The notes below the pieces were generated by a model, which was not told where the DNA came from, did no database searches, and was given only the letters and a program-made list of their open reading frames with translations. This document shows, one piece after another, positions 9,976 through 18,796 of a stretch of DNA of 39,284 nucleotides (within the stretch, counting starts at the first letter, position 1; each line of letters begins with the position of its first letter). A program made the position numbers and the translations under genes. Source of the stretch: Myxococcota bacterium (GTDB lineage Bacteria; Myxococcota_A; Polyangia; JAAYKL01); NCBI GenBank assembly GCA_030065855.1, contig JASJCT010000055.1:1-39284 (forward strand), in the 5' to 3' direction.

Positions 9976-11130
9976 ATGTTTCTTCGTATTCTTTTTTATT
10001 GCATTTTTAGTGTCTTCTTTTTGTTGCATTGCTCGGAAGATGCGCGTCCGGGATCTGGCAACAATGATGGAGACACGAGTGGTGACTCGGATAGCGATAG
10101 CGATGCTGACACTGACACAGATGGGGATTCAGATACCGATACTGATACTGACACAGATGGGGATTCAGATAGCGATACCGACACTGACACAGATAGTGAT
10201 TCAGACAGTGATACCGATACTGACACTGACACTGACACGGATATTCCCGAGGGAACGCCTTGCGGATGGCAGGATGAGGGCAAGGTTCACTACGTGACCG
10301 ATGACATTCAGCTCTGCCTACCGCCTACAATCTGCAACTTGGAGACCTGCCAAGCAGACCTGGGTTCTTGTCCAAATGGCCCAGACGGAGAGTGTATATA
10401 TGCAGATGGTTATGACGGTCTTCGCACCTTTCCCGAGGCTTGGGCCACCTGGTACTGTGAGCTAACAGATCAAGGCGGATGTCAAGGAACCATCGAGGCA
10501 GCCACAAAGGACGTAAAAGAGGCAGCCCAGGCGTTCTTGGGTATTCCCTATTGTTACAAAGATACCTCTACCAAATGCCTCGGTATCACAGCGTTCTCTC
10601 CCCTGATGGGAGGAAACAGCCGACTCGCCCTTGATGCATCGGGGAATGCCCTTAGAAAATGGGGCCTGGGACTGACCCCCGCATCGGGGTTGTGCTACGA
10701 GCTAGAAGGCATGACAGGGACCAAGGCGGTCGTGGCTGTGACCGATCGATGCGCGGGATACTGCGATTGCGGGAACGGCATGGAAGAGTGTGGAAACTGC
10801 ATGGTCCAAGGCGCACAGGAGCCTGACGATGTGTTTCCCAGCTGCCCTTGCGTCGGCAATGTTCCCTCAATGGGACCGGCTGGGGAGGCGTGTCCTGGAC
10901 AGCAGACCTGCGACTGGTGCATGACCAACAGCCATCCCCACTTTGACCTGGACGCCCACACGTTTAACCACATCTGCGCCTCAGCGGCCGCGCAAGGAAG
11001 TTGCCAAATAAAGTCAGCTAGAATGGTAGAATGCATGGAGCCGACGACCTGGCCCTGTCCCGAAGGCAGCTGGTTTTGCTTTGGAGAAAACCCAACCGGA
11101 CAGATTCCCGGCACCTATTGCTGTCAATAA
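9976..11130 (+). CDS. GH45/expansin-like secreted lipoprotein with Asp/Ser/Thr stalk
   Basis: A 384-residue protein. The ATG at 9976 follows AAAGGAGC. The signal sequence ends FLLHC, a lipobox, so it is predicted to be membrane-anchored. Residues about 36-90 are an Asp-Ser/Asp-Thr stalk. The C-terminal domain (about 170-384) is Cys-rich and carries VTDRCAGYC (about 252-260) and NSHPHFDLDAHTFNHIC, the pattern of the double-psi beta barrel shared by GH45 endoglucanases and expansins. A role in binding, loosening or cutting cell-wall polysaccharide is inferred. The first GH45 catalytic Asp may be the D of TDRC and the HFD Asp the second, but this is a weak assignment. Expansin-like non-hydrolytic action is equally possible. 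Confidence 0.75.
   Translation: MFLRILFYCIFSVFFLLHCSEDARPGSGNNDGDTSGDSDSDSDADTDTDGDSDTDTDTDTDGDSDSDTDTDTDSDSDSDTDTDTDTDTDIPEGTPCGWQDEGKVHYVTDDIQLCLPPTICNLETCQADLGSCPNGPDGECIYADGYDGLRTFPEAWATWYCELTDQGGCQGTIEAATKDVKEAAQAFLGIPYCYKDTSTKCLGITAFSPLMGGNSRLALDASGNALRKWGLGLTPASGLCYELEGMTGTKAVVAVTDRCAGYCDCGNGMEECGNCMVQGAQEPDDVFPSCPCVGNVPSMGPAGEACPGQQTCDWCMTNSHPHFDLDAHTFNHICASAAAQGSCQIKSARMVECMEPTTWPCPEGSWFCFGENPTGQIPGTYCCQ
10081..10245. repeat. Asp-Ser/Asp-Thr coding repeat in GH45-like lipoprotein
   Basis: Repeated GAT/GAC plus Ser/Thr/Gly codons, with the phrase GACACAGATGGGGATTCAGAT repeated in variant form, build the stalk between lipid anchor and catalytic-like domain. Confidence 0.85.
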
Positions 11131-11243
11131 GGGCGGAGAAGATGATTGCGTACAGAAGGGCAGTGCCCCACAAGAGCCCGTATTTTCTAATGGCGTTTTA
11201 ACCCAACCCTATGTCTGGTCTGTATCCTAGAACGGTTCGGTCT

Positions 11244-11289
11244 TTGAGATACTTTAAAGCATCTCATGGTATGCTCTGAAGTATCTCAA
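11244..11289. promoter_or_regulatory. long inverted repeat upstream of alpha/beta hydrolase
   Basis: TTGAGATACTT (11244-11254) is perfectly inverted as AAGTATCTCAA (11279-11289). The inner eight bases on each side also pair mostly, giving a stem near 19 bp around an 8-base loop. The left arm itself contains a near-palindrome, GAGATACTTTAAAGCATCTC. It lies 114 bp beyond the GH45-like gene and about 60 bp before the hydrolase gene. No T-run follows, so an operator or transcript hairpin is more likely than a simple terminator. Confidence 0.55.
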
Positions 11290-11347
11290 GGATAGCGCAC
11301 TTTTAAAAAAAGAATAAAAGAATTGCGCTGGCCAAAGGAGAGACGTG

Positions 11348-12268
11348 ATGATGAGACGAAGACCGATTCAAATTCTGCTGATAGTGACTGCAATCCTGAT
11401 CCTCTTGTTGCTGCCGGTTCTCTTCAAAGGCAAGGGACGTCCGGCCCTTGTGGGCCCGGATCTCTCAGAGCTGGACCATACGGAGGTCTTCTTCGAAAAC
11501 GCACAGGCAAAGCTGAAACTGTCTGGCCTGTTATTCGTGCCCCAAGGGGAGGGGCCGTTTCCCACTGCCGTCGTCATTCACGGCTCAGGGCCGAGCAGGC
11601 GGAACAGCGCGTGGTATCTCTCGGTTGCTGAACACCTCAGGAGCAATGGCATCGCCGTGCTGCTGCCAGACAAACGGGGCAGTGAGAAGTCCGAGGGCAA
11701 CTGGATCGGGGCCAGATTCGAGGCGCTGGCCACAGATACAGCAAGCGCCATCGCCTATGTGAAAGATCAAAAGCAATTCGCATATTCCACCATCGGCATC
11801 ATCGGCATGAGTCAGGGCGGTTGGATCGCACCTGTGGTCGCCGCCAAGACAGACCACATCGATTTTATCGTCAGCATGTCGGGCGCCACAGTGACCGCGG
11901 CTGAGCAATTGGAGCACGAGGAGATCCACAATATCGGGCACTACACATACGGGTTCATCGCCGAGCTGATCGCGCCAATTACAGCGGCCAATCTTCGAAA
12001 GCAGAAACATATCCGCCCGTACGCAGATTTCGATCCAATTCCCCATTGGCAGCGCACCCGCGCGCCGATCTTTTTTGCCTTTGGAGAGAACGACGAAAAT
12101 GTCCCGGTCCGTGCGAGCATCCGTCGTCTAACCGAAAACAGCCTTGCCCATCATAAAATCCAGGTATACCCGGATGGCGGGCACGGCATCGTGGACAGCC
12201 GAACCAACAGCGTAAGTAAGACGTACCTGAACGACCTCGTCCGGTTCATCGGCAGCCACGTAATATAA
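11348..12268 (+). CDS. membrane-anchored alpha/beta hydrolase
   Basis: A 306-residue hydrolase with an N-terminal hydrophobic segment (PIQILLIVTAILILLLLPVL) that anchors or exports it. The nucleophile elbow is GMSQGG (Ser about 155). The oxyanion-side HGSGPS, the acid in FGENDENV and the catalytic His in DGGHGIVD complete the triad. It fits the dienelactone-hydrolase/S9-like esterase group. The substrate is unknown. GGAG at 11336-11339 supports a start at 11348 or 11351; a GTG at 11345 is possible but close. The next gene begins immediately downstream, so they may be cotranscribed. Confidence 0.85.
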   Translation: MMRRRPIQILLIVTAILILLLLPVLFKGKGRPALVGPDLSELDHTEVFFENAQAKLKLSGLLFVPQGEGPFPTAVVIHGSGPSRRNSAWYLSVAEHLRSNGIAVLLPDKRGSEKSEGNWIGARFEALATDTASAIAYVKDQKQFAYSTIGIIGMSQGGWIAPVVAAKTDHIDFIVSMSGATVTAAEQLEHEEIHNIGHYTYGFIAELIAPITAANLRKQKHIRPYADFDPIPHWQRTRAPIFFAFGENDENVPVRASIRRLTENSLAHHKIQVYPDGGHGIVDSRTNSVSKTYLNDLVRFIGSHVI

Positions 12269-12280
12269 TTGGTGTCTGAA

Positions 12281-12994
12281 ATGCCTAAGGGATTTGTCGA
12301 CCGCGGTGATATAGTACAATGCTGGGTAAAAAAGCTAGCGGTGTTGAAATATCTGACTTATTTTCTGGTGTTCGCAGTTGTTGGCTGGACCGGTATTTTT
12401 ATCATCGGTTTCCCAGACGCACAGGCAGCGTCAACTAGTTTGGATTTGCCAGTACACTTGCGCGTGGCGCGGTGTGGTGGTCAACCGGTGCGCCCTGGAT
12501 CGTGGGTCGAGGCACACGTGGCGGCAGTTCAGAAGATCTTTTCATCTTACGGGATAGCGCTCGTGGTATTCGTAGACGAGTTTGAGCCAGAAAAATGCGA
12601 GCTGACAACCAGGACCGAACGACACGAATTGGCGCGATTCGTCCACCCGGAAGAGGTTGTGATACTCGTCGTCAAGCGCGTGGTGGATTTAGATGTGCCG
12701 TCCCACAACCTGATGGGGGTTAATTGGCGGTACCGGGGAAAGAACGAGCAGCTCACTGGAAGACGTTGGATCTATCTGACCGCCCGGGCCAAGCCCCCAG
12801 TGTTGGCTCACGAGTTGGGCCACTTTTTCGGCCTCAAGCACGACCTGGCAGGCGGGAACCTAATGACCCCTGGACCAACGGATCCGAGCCGTCGAGGCAC
12901 TGGTCGACAACTGGCCCCGTTCAAACCGGTCCTCAGCCATTGGCAGGTTAAAAAGTTGCGCCGCGGGATTTTCAAGTATCTGGAGGGGCGTTGA
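12281..12994 (+). CDS. exported reprolysin/matrixin-like zinc metalloprotease
   Basis: About 237 residues. After an N-terminal hydrophobic segment (LTYFLVFAVVGWTGIFIIGF, then DAQA) lies a compact metzincin domain. Its zinc motif is HELGHFFGLKHD, matching HExxHxxGxxH, followed by the Met-turn NLMTPGPT. It is predicted to be an exported zinc endopeptidase. The start is unsure: a TTG at 12269 abuts the hydrolase stop, ATG at 12281 is used here, and GTG at 12341 would place the hydrophobic segment at the very N-terminus. No good ribosome binding site decides it. Its position directly behind the hydrolase gene suggests one transcript. Confidence 0.75.
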   Translation: MPKGFVDRGDIVQCWVKKLAVLKYLTYFLVFAVVGWTGIFIIGFPDAQAASTSLDLPVHLRVARCGGQPVRPGSWVEAHVAAVQKIFSSYGIALVVFVDEFEPEKCELTTRTERHELARFVHPEEVVILVVKRVVDLDVPSHNLMGVNWRYRGKNEQLTGRRWIYLTARAKPPVLAHELGHFFGLKHDLAGGNLMTPGPTDPSRRGTGRQLAPFKPVLSHWQVKKLRRGIFKYLEGR

Positions 12995-13043
12995 TTGCCC
13001 TGCTTGACCTTTTCGGTCATAAGCGAAGTAGCTGCCTGTTACA

Positions 13044-14798
13044 TCAAGCTCTGGGCTGGAGCTGATTCTTTTTTAGTCTTTTTTTGAGTCTTTGGATAAA
13101 TTCTGGCTTAGTCAGCTTGTATATCTCTAGATTCTCGCTGGATATTTTCTGTGAATTCTTCCAAAAATCTGTACCACCTATCGGTTGAGCCTGCCTATTT
13201 TTCTTTTTGTCTACAAGCACGTTGATGATGGCACGTTCCGGGAGTGGACGTATTTGTTTTTCAATTCTTCTTAGTTCTCGCACTTTATATACGAGCTTCA
13301 TTGAAAGACTGATCGTTTCCGGTGGATTTGCTGCAATTCGCACAGTATTCGAAAACACAACATCGTTATAGCCAGTATGCTGATCTAGAAAATTTCCGAA
13401 CTCTTCACTGCGAGTGGGTTTTCGATCAATAAGTGGTCTAAAATTGGGATAAATAGAACCCACGTAAGGTAGAAAGATAAAAACGGTGCAAAAGACAAAT
13501 AAAGGTATAGGAATAATTTTTCCTTTGAAATAAAGAAATCGCAATTCAAGTCTGTTGCCAAAAATTAGAGACTTGGCCTTATCACTTAGTGCCGCAATCG
13601 ACATTGGTAAAATTCCAAAAGGAACGATTGCCAATAAAAAAGCCATCTTCAAGGCTGAAAATCGGTGATTTATCGAATGGTTATCCAAAAGGTAGACCTG
13701 GCCAATACAGGAGTAAGTAATGATTGCACTGATACATAATAACGATATTCCGGTTTTGCTAAAATATAACTTCTTACGAGATTTTTTAATGAGAATTATT
13801 AAAATAAGGATGGATATCATAAAGGCCGATATAAAAATAAGGCTCACACCAAGCTTTCCTAGGGCGTCAGTTGCAACTTGTTTTTCCCAGAATTGTGCAT
13901 AGAAATCTGTAACATATTTTTGGCCAGCTTGATTGCTGCCGGTTCGAAATAGAAATTTGTCCTTAATATACGTAAATGCGTCACAGTGGTAGATCTGACA
14001 CAGAAACCCTCCGACTGAAACCAGGAATGGCAAACTGAAAACCGCACTTCTTCCTAAAAATCCCCAAACAGTCGTTCCCATTTGGCCAAGGCACAATCTT
14101 TTTATATAAAACAGGCCATAGACTAAGAAAAACAAGTAGTCGGTAAAAAGGCCCAACGCAAATAGTAGATGTTGAATTACGGTTAGCATGAGTCTTGCTC
14201 TTGGCGATACATCTGTGGTGGAAAAAACGATTTCAATCAAAATGACTAAGGCAAAGGGCAATAGCACTGCTTCGTCTGCGTAGAAAAAAATCAGATGATA
14301 GGCCATTGGAAATGGCGCCAATAAGTAAAAGCTCGCTGGCATAACGGAGAAGATAAATCGAAATGCCATTCTCAATTTGAGATGAGAAGCGGTCAAGAAT
14401 CCGATAAAGGCAAAAATCAAAGCAATCGCAAAATGGCTGAATAGATTGTACGTCATGACCAGTGCCAGCGATGGCTCAGTATTTAAAATCTTAGCAATCA
14501 GATGGATTTGCAATATACTTCCCGAAGGATAAGAGAGGTAACTTCTTCTGTCTTTGATCTGTTCTGATTCAATACTTTTGGGTCTTTCGAGCATTAGAAA
14601 AGAATCGTTTATCGCACCGTTTCTAAACCAATTTCTAGAAAACTTTAAGGTACTTGCAGTTACCCAGAGGCCTTGGTTCATTTCACCAAACCAGGAACTT
14701 CGTTCGTGAACGGTGTAACCAAATAGAACTCCCACGGTCAATATGATAGCAATCAAAGATTGCGTTCGGGCATTCATGTTCTTGACCAACTCAAGCAT
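13044..14798 (-). CDS. polytopic membrane protein, possible glycosyltransferase-type
   Basis: A 584-residue protein with roughly a dozen hydrophobic segments and a charged C-terminal domain of about 130 residues. I do not recognise a catalytic motif. Its place as last gene behind a GtrA-like protein and an FAD oxidoreductase suggests a role in assembling or glycosylating a surface polysaccharide, like the lipid-linked-sugar glycosyltransferases of the GT39/GT83 type. That is inference from context. Start at ATG 14798, preceded by GAGGAAAA, only 3 bp behind the stop of the oxidoreductase gene. An ATG 21 bp further in is an alternative. Confidence 0.7.
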   Translation of the reverse strand: MLELVKNMNARTQSLIAIILTVGVLFGYTVHERSSWFGEMNQGLWVTASTLKFSRNWFRNGAINDSFLMLERPKSIESEQIKDRRSYLSYPSGSILQIHLIAKILNTEPSLALVMTYNLFSHFAIALIFAFIGFLTASHLKLRMAFRFIFSVMPASFYLLAPFPMAYHLIFFYADEAVLLPFALVILIEIVFSTTDVSPRARLMLTVIQHLLFALGLFTDYLFFLVYGLFYIKRLCLGQMGTTVWGFLGRSAVFSLPFLVSVGGFLCQIYHCDAFTYIKDKFLFRTGSNQAGQKYVTDFYAQFWEKQVATDALGKLGVSLIFISAFMISILILIILIKKSRKKLYFSKTGISLLCISAIITYSCIGQVYLLDNHSINHRFSALKMAFLLAIVPFGILPMSIAALSDKAKSLIFGNRLELRFLYFKGKIIPIPLFVFCTVFIFLPYVGSIYPNFRPLIDRKPTRSEEFGNFLDQHTGYNDVVFSNTVRIAANPPETISLSMKLVYKVRELRRIEKQIRPLPERAIINVLVDKKKNRQAQPIGGTDFWKNSQKISSENLEIYKLTKPEFIQRLKKRLKKNQLQPRA

Positions 14799-14801
14799 GA
14801 T

Positions 14802-16361
14802 TTATTTTTCCTCATGGAATTCTTGTTCGGTATTCACCTCCCAAATATTTGACTTGTCTTTGATTCCCAAAGAGATGTTATCGACTGCTGTCATAGCTGA
14901 TAACATAGAATGATCTTGGTTGTTGTATCGATGCATGCCATTACGCCCGATTAAGAACAAGTTTTCAATATTATCAGTGAAGCTTCTTATCGTATCAAAC
15001 TCTGTGTACCTGCCAAAATAACCCGGGTAAGTTTTGGGTACTCTAATAACGACACTGTCTAACGCATCTTTCTCTTCAATGATATCTATTTGGGCCAATT
15101 CTTTAATGGCAAAGGCAGCGAAGTCAGCATCATTCATACTCCATAGTTCATCCCCTTCGCTACAAAAATATTCCAATCCCATCCAGACTTTTTGCGGATC
15201 AGCAACCATATAGGGGCTCCAGTTGTTAAAGATTTGTAGTCGACCCAGTTTGACCTCTGGCTCTTGTATATAAATCCAGTTATCCTTAACTAAATCGTTC
15301 GTATGGCTCATGGGATTCTTCAATTTTAATCTATTTAACAGCAATCCAACAGTGATGAAGTCCCTATACATTAAACCGTTCGCCACCTGCTTCACGGCTC
15401 TCGGTGCACTAGGGATCATACCGTTTATCAGATCAATTACAGGCATGGTAGAGAAAAAATAATCCCCTGAAAATTCCTTTTTTTGGCCATTGGGATCAAT
15501 CGTAGAGACTGAGAGCACACGGTTGTCCTTAAGATTTATTTCCCTAACGGTTCGGTTCATTAGAATCTGCCCACCTTGAGCTTCGATTCTAGACGCCACT
15601 TCTTCCCATAGTTGCCCAGGGCCGAATTTTGGATAGAGAAAGCGTTCGATGAGGCTTGTCTCAGTCTCTTTTTGTTCAATTGACTTTTCGTTTAAAAAAT
15701 TATTTTTGAACGCATGAAACAGTGCTTTTCGAATAGAAAGCCCTTTAATTCGTTGTGCCCCCCAGTCAGCACTAATTTCGTTGCAGGGAACGCCCCAAAC
15801 TTTTTCTGTATAATCTTTGAAGAAGGTCTCATATAGTTTATCTCCGAAACGGTTGGTGATGAAGTCTTCCAAGGTTTTTTCATTTTTTATCGGAAAAAGA
15901 CTGCGCCAGATGTAGGAGGATCCAATAGCAGTCATTCGAAGTAATCCCAAATTTCGAATGGTGTTTACATTAAGTGAAATGGGATAATCAAAGAGCTTTC
16001 TTAGAAAATAGATCCGAGAAACACGGTTGCGAAGCATCATTGCCAGATCATCGTCTTTGTGTTCTTGACTTTCAGCTGTAGCACCGTGAGCCGGCGTAGG
16101 TGTAAGGTGCGAAGGCGTGTCATTGAGAACAGGAAGAATGTTGGTCCACCAGTTCATGACCGCTTCTGACTTAGTAAAGAATCGATGGCCACCGATATCA
16201 ATTCTGTTGCCGTTGTGGTTAACAGTCCTTGAAATACCGCCAATCATGTCTGACATTTCAAGGACAACTGGTTTGATGCCGGTTTTTTTTTGTAATTCAA
16301 ATGCGGCGGTAAGCCCAGCGGGACCAGCGCCTACGATGATTGCAACCTCTTGTCTACCCAT
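14802..16361 (-). CDS. NAD(P)/FAD-dependent oxidoreductase (UDP-galactopyranose-mutase/protoporphyrinogen-oxidase-like)
   Basis: A 519-residue flavoprotein. The N-terminal dinucleotide fold is [17 protein letters not shown], followed by a Glu ([11 protein letters not shown]) and the [16 protein letters not shown] segment typical of the UDP-galactopyranose-mutase-like branch. The C-terminal FAD motif is [22 protein letters not shown]. Such proteins occur in cell-surface polysaccharide gene clusters with GtrA and glycosyltransferases, which is the context here. The reaction is unknown. Start at ATG 16361, with GCGGAG upstream. The upstream gtrA-like gene stops 6 bp before it. Confidence 0.85.
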   Translation of the reverse strand: MGRQEVAIIVGAGPAGLTAAFELQKKTGIKPVVLEMSDMIGGISRTVNHNGNRIDIGGHRFFTKSEAVMNWWTNILPVLNDTPSHLTPTPAHGATAESQEHKDDDLAMMLRNRVSRIYFLRKLFDYPISLNVNTIRNLGLLRMTAIGSSYIWRSLFPIKNEKTLEDFITNRFGDKLYETFFKDYTEKVWGVPCNEISADWGAQRIKGLSIRKALFHAFKNNFLNEKSIEQKETETSLIERFLYPKFGPGQLWEEVASRIEAQGGQILMNRTVREINLKDNRVLSVSTIDPNGQKKEFSGDYFFSTMPVIDLINGMIPSAPRAVKQVANGLMYRDFITVGLLLNRLKLKNPMSHTNDLVKDNWIYIQEPEVKLGRLQIFNNWSPYMVADPQKVWMGLEYFCSEGDELWSMNDADFAAFAIKELAQIDIIEEKDALDSVVIRVPKTYPGYFGRYTEFDTIRSFTDNIENLFLIGRNGMHRYNNQDHSMLSAMTAVDNISLGIKDKSNIWEVNTEQEFHEEK

Positions 16362-16367
16362 TGAAAA

Positions 16368-16865
16368 TTACTCCGCTTTGCTTTTTTCTGCTGGTCTGTA
16401 GAGAAAAAATTTTCTAGCCAGAAAATTCCACATAAAAACAATGCCTGTCGAAAATAGCTTTGATAATAAATAATGAAAATGAAATACTTCTGTAAATAAC
16501 CAAATGATACATTCGTTTAATCCAAGGCCCACAACACCGATCACTCCGAATAAAATGAATTCTGCAGCACGATTATTAATGTTGCTTTTAGAGAAAACCC
16601 ATATAATGCTAATAAAAAAATTGACAGTCAAGCCTGCTAAAAAGGCAATGGCAGCAGAAATCAAATAGTCAATATGCGCATATTCCGTACAGAGGTACAA
16701 TATGCTAAAATCTACGACAAAAGCACCACCCCCAACAAAAAAATATCGAAATAGTTGAATTAAAGTATTGTCAGATTTTTCTACCAGATACTTATAAGCA
16801 ATACGCGAAAAAATATTTCTTTTATTTGTTACGTCCCAACGAACTTCTGAATTATACGTTCGCAA
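16368..16865 (-). CDS. GtrA-family membrane protein
   Basis: A 165-residue protein with four predicted membrane helices, beginning LIQLFRYFFVGGGAFVVDFSIL, which is the GtrA signature. GtrA proteins are thought to help flip or present undecaprenyl-linked sugars during O-antigen or teichoic-acid glycosylation. The track start is a TTG at 16865 that overlaps the end of an upstream reading frame by 14 bp. No better ATG gives the whole first helix context, so the TTG is kept with caution. It is the first intact gene of the three-gene minus-strand cluster. Confidence 0.85.
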   Translation of the reverse strand: MRTYNSEVRWDVTNKRNIFSRIAYKYLVEKSDNTLIQLFRYFFVGGGAFVVDFSILYLCTEYAHIDYLISAAIAFLAGLTVNFFISIIWVFSKSNINNRAAEFILFGVIGVVGLGLNECIIWLFTEVFHFHYLLSKLFSTGIVFMWNFLARKFFLYRPAEKSKAE

Positions 16866-17245
16866 TTTTCTCTCGTTTTAATTGGCTTAAGGCCATTAAG
16901 ATGAATATTCTTTTACGATCGAAAATAATAGCTGATCCTAAAAAAATAAACAGCATTTTTCTAACTTTTTTCAGTAGTGTCCAAAACAGCGATTGAGGAG
17001 CTCGTGGGACCCAGGTCGTTCCCACGCAGGCGGGATTCCATAGAACTGTGTATTTTTGATTGGTTCTGGACTTCTGCCTGCGCAGGAGTGACGACCATTG
17101 CCCCTTTTGCAACACCCATCTGTGCGGGAATGACGAGGGTTTCACGAGTTCCTCTATCGTTGTTTTGGACAGTAGTGATGATAAAGTAAGCATCATCTGA
17201 AACGAATGTGCCATTGGAAAAAATTTACTTGACCAGGAGGAAAAG
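16852..17245 (-). pseudogene. remnant of upstream gene interrupted by MITE-like element
   Basis: A reading frame ends at 16852 with residues LSQLKREKIANV, overlapping the start of the GtrA gene as translationally coupled genes do. It reads back through KKVRKMLFIFLGSAIIFD and then runs into the 190-bp repeat at 16980-17169. If the repeat and one copy of its 8-bp flank are removed, the frame continues as MAHSFQMMLTLSSLLKKVRKML before reaching the 5' end of the opposite pectate-lyase gene. In such clusters a glycosyltransferase usually precedes gtrA. This may be its C-terminal remnant, but there is too little sequence to name it. Confidence 0.4.
16980..17169. mobile_element. MITE-like element with 33-bp terminal inverted repeats
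   Basis: The left end begins TCCAAAACAGCGATTGAGG. The right end, read on the other strand, begins TCCAAAACAACGATAGAGG. The inverted repeats match at 28 of 33 positions. The element is flanked by identical octamers CAGTAGTG at 16972-16979 and 17170-17177, the expected target-site duplication. The octamer is itself partly self-complementary, so it could instead be an extension of the repeat. Inside are shorter palindromes around GCAGGCGGGA and TGCCTGCGCAGGA resembling the common bacterial repeat that reads as VIPAKAGIQ. There is no ORF for a transposase, so mobility would need an enzyme supplied elsewhere. Confidence 0.75.
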
Positions 17246-17248
17246 GAA

Positions 17249-18709
17249 ATGGCGAAACAGGACGACGATAGGATGACGACCCGCAGGAATCTTCTCAGTA
17301 CCGCGGTTCTGGGTGCTGGCGGCCTAGCCACGTTTGCCGCGTTGCGCGGAGCGAGGGCACACGGACAGCTCCCTGTGGAGGTGGATTTCGAGAACGAGGA
17401 GGTGGAAGTTGGCCCCACGTTGGGCCACGTCTCAGTGACAGACTATGGTGCCGTCGGTGACTACGATCCTGGATCGGGAACGGGTACAGATGACACGGCT
17501 GCAATACAAAACGCAATTAACGCAGCGATCAGGGAGAAGGTGTCTGTCTACTTTCCGGTTGGGACCTACAAGGTCACGACCGGCCTTATTCTTGAATCAC
17601 AGGGAACGGGTCTTGGCGGTGGTGGGCTGATGTTGTTTACGGACGGTCGGGCTCGTGAAGGTGGCGCTGCCGCGATTCTGGTCTTTGTTAGCTCCGCTCA
17701 AGAACCCCCACCCCTGTTCGACGTTCGGTGCGACAGCCAGGTGCGCTTCTCAGGGCTGATACTTAAGGGACCAGGCAAGCCTACTGTGAACGGTCCGCCG
17801 AATACAACCGGCATCCGATTTCACAAGAACGCCAATGCAGACGACGTCGATGCGATGGTTACGGGTTGCTGCATCTCAGGGTTTGGTACCGGCATCCTGC
17901 TGCGGGGCCGTGGTCTGCGCGTGGAGTCGAATCTTTTCTCACACTGTGTCACGGGGCTGGAGTTCGGCGAGTGGCCGGGCAACTCAGACTACGATGGCCA
18001 GGGCTATACAGCAAATCCAGCGAGTGGGGGGGCTCGCGGCTATTTCATCTCGTCCAACCGTTCTCACACTTGCAGCGACTTCGTCAAGAATACGGGTGAG
18101 TACCCACTATGGGGCCTGGTGCTGACCAACAACCTCGTGGACATCGGCGACCGGCTGTTCCAGGGCGCTTGTCGCGCCAGCCTCATCGCCAACAACGTGG
18201 TTTGCCACTGTGGGTCCGGTACCATTATTCACTTTAAGGAACTCGTCTTCGAGACGACGGTGACCGGCAATGTGTTATCGGGTGCCTGGAGCGGCGACAA
18301 GCCGACGTATGGCATCGGTATTCAAGGCACGGCGGTCGACCTGACCATCTCCAACAACGTCATCAGCCATATCAAGAAGGACGCGATCGTTTTCTACGAC
18401 TACAACAACCAGTCCGGGGATTGGCATCAGGACATCGCAATCACGGGCAACGCGGTTCGCAACATCGCGCTCGACGATACCTCTGTTAGCGCCCGTGGGG
18501 CCGTTCGCTTTGGCCACTCCGCCGATCGCGTTGCAATCACGGGTAATAGCTTTCGGGTTCAGACCAACGGCGTGGAGTACGCTGTGCTGTGCTGGAACAA
18601 CGGTACGCTGAACCACAGCAAGATCGTCGGCAACGTGACGAACGCGGACTTCGGTGTCATGAAGGGAGCCTGCATTGGCACCAACACAATCTGCGACGAC
18701 CACGACTAG
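17249..18709 (+). CDS. Tat-exported pectate-lyase-like right-handed beta-helix protein
   Basis: A 486-residue protein starting at ATG 17249 behind AGGAGG. The N-terminus has a twin-arginine signal (MTTRRNLLSTAVLGAGGLA) ending near RAHG. The mature part opens with VTDYGAVGDYDPGSGTGTDD, then AAIQNAINAA and VYFPVGTYKV, the signature of the pectate_lyase_3 (GH28/rhamnogalacturonase-like) beta-helix family. The rest is parallel beta-helix coils rich in Asn (NNLVD, NNVVC, GNVLSG, NNVISH, GNAVRN). It probably binds or cuts a polysaccharide outside the cytoplasm. Catalytic residues cannot be assigned. A strong terminator-like hairpin follows. Confidence 0.85.
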   Translation: MAKQDDDRMTTRRNLLSTAVLGAGGLATFAALRGARAHGQLPVEVDFENEEVEVGPTLGHVSVTDYGAVGDYDPGSGTGTDDTAAIQNAINAAIREKVSVYFPVGTYKVTTGLILESQGTGLGGGGLMLFTDGRAREGGAAAILVFVSSAQEPPPLFDVRCDSQVRFSGLILKGPGKPTVNGPPNTTGIRFHKNANADDVDAMVTGCCISGFGTGILLRGRGLRVESNLFSHCVTGLEFGEWPGNSDYDGQGYTANPASGGARGYFISSNRSHTCSDFVKNTGEYPLWGLVLTNNLVDIGDRLFQGACRASLIANNVVCHCGSGTIIHFKELVFETTVTGNVLSGAWSGDKPTYGIGIQGTAVDLTISNNVISHIKKDAIVFYDYNNQSGDWHQDIAITGNAVRNIALDDTSVSARGAVRFGHSADRVAITGNSFRVQTNGVEYAVLCWNNGTLNHSKIVGNVTNADFGVMKGACIGTNTICDDHD

Positions 18710-18733
18710 AAGGTGCCCTTTATCAAAACCGGG

Positions 18734-18771
18734 GATGGACCTGAAAAGTGCACTTTCTAGGTCCATCTTTT
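18734..18771 (+). terminator. rho-independent terminator after beta-helix gene
   Basis: A perfect 9-bp stem (GATGGACCT with AGGTCCATC) encloses an inner AAAGTGCACTTT palindrome and is followed by TTTT at 18768-18771. It lies 25 bp past the stop of the beta-helix gene and between convergent genes, so it may also stop transcripts of the histidine kinase on the other strand, though with a weaker T-run. Confidence 0.8.
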
Positions 18772-18796
18772 ACCTCTCGCGTCCCTTACCCCTCTC

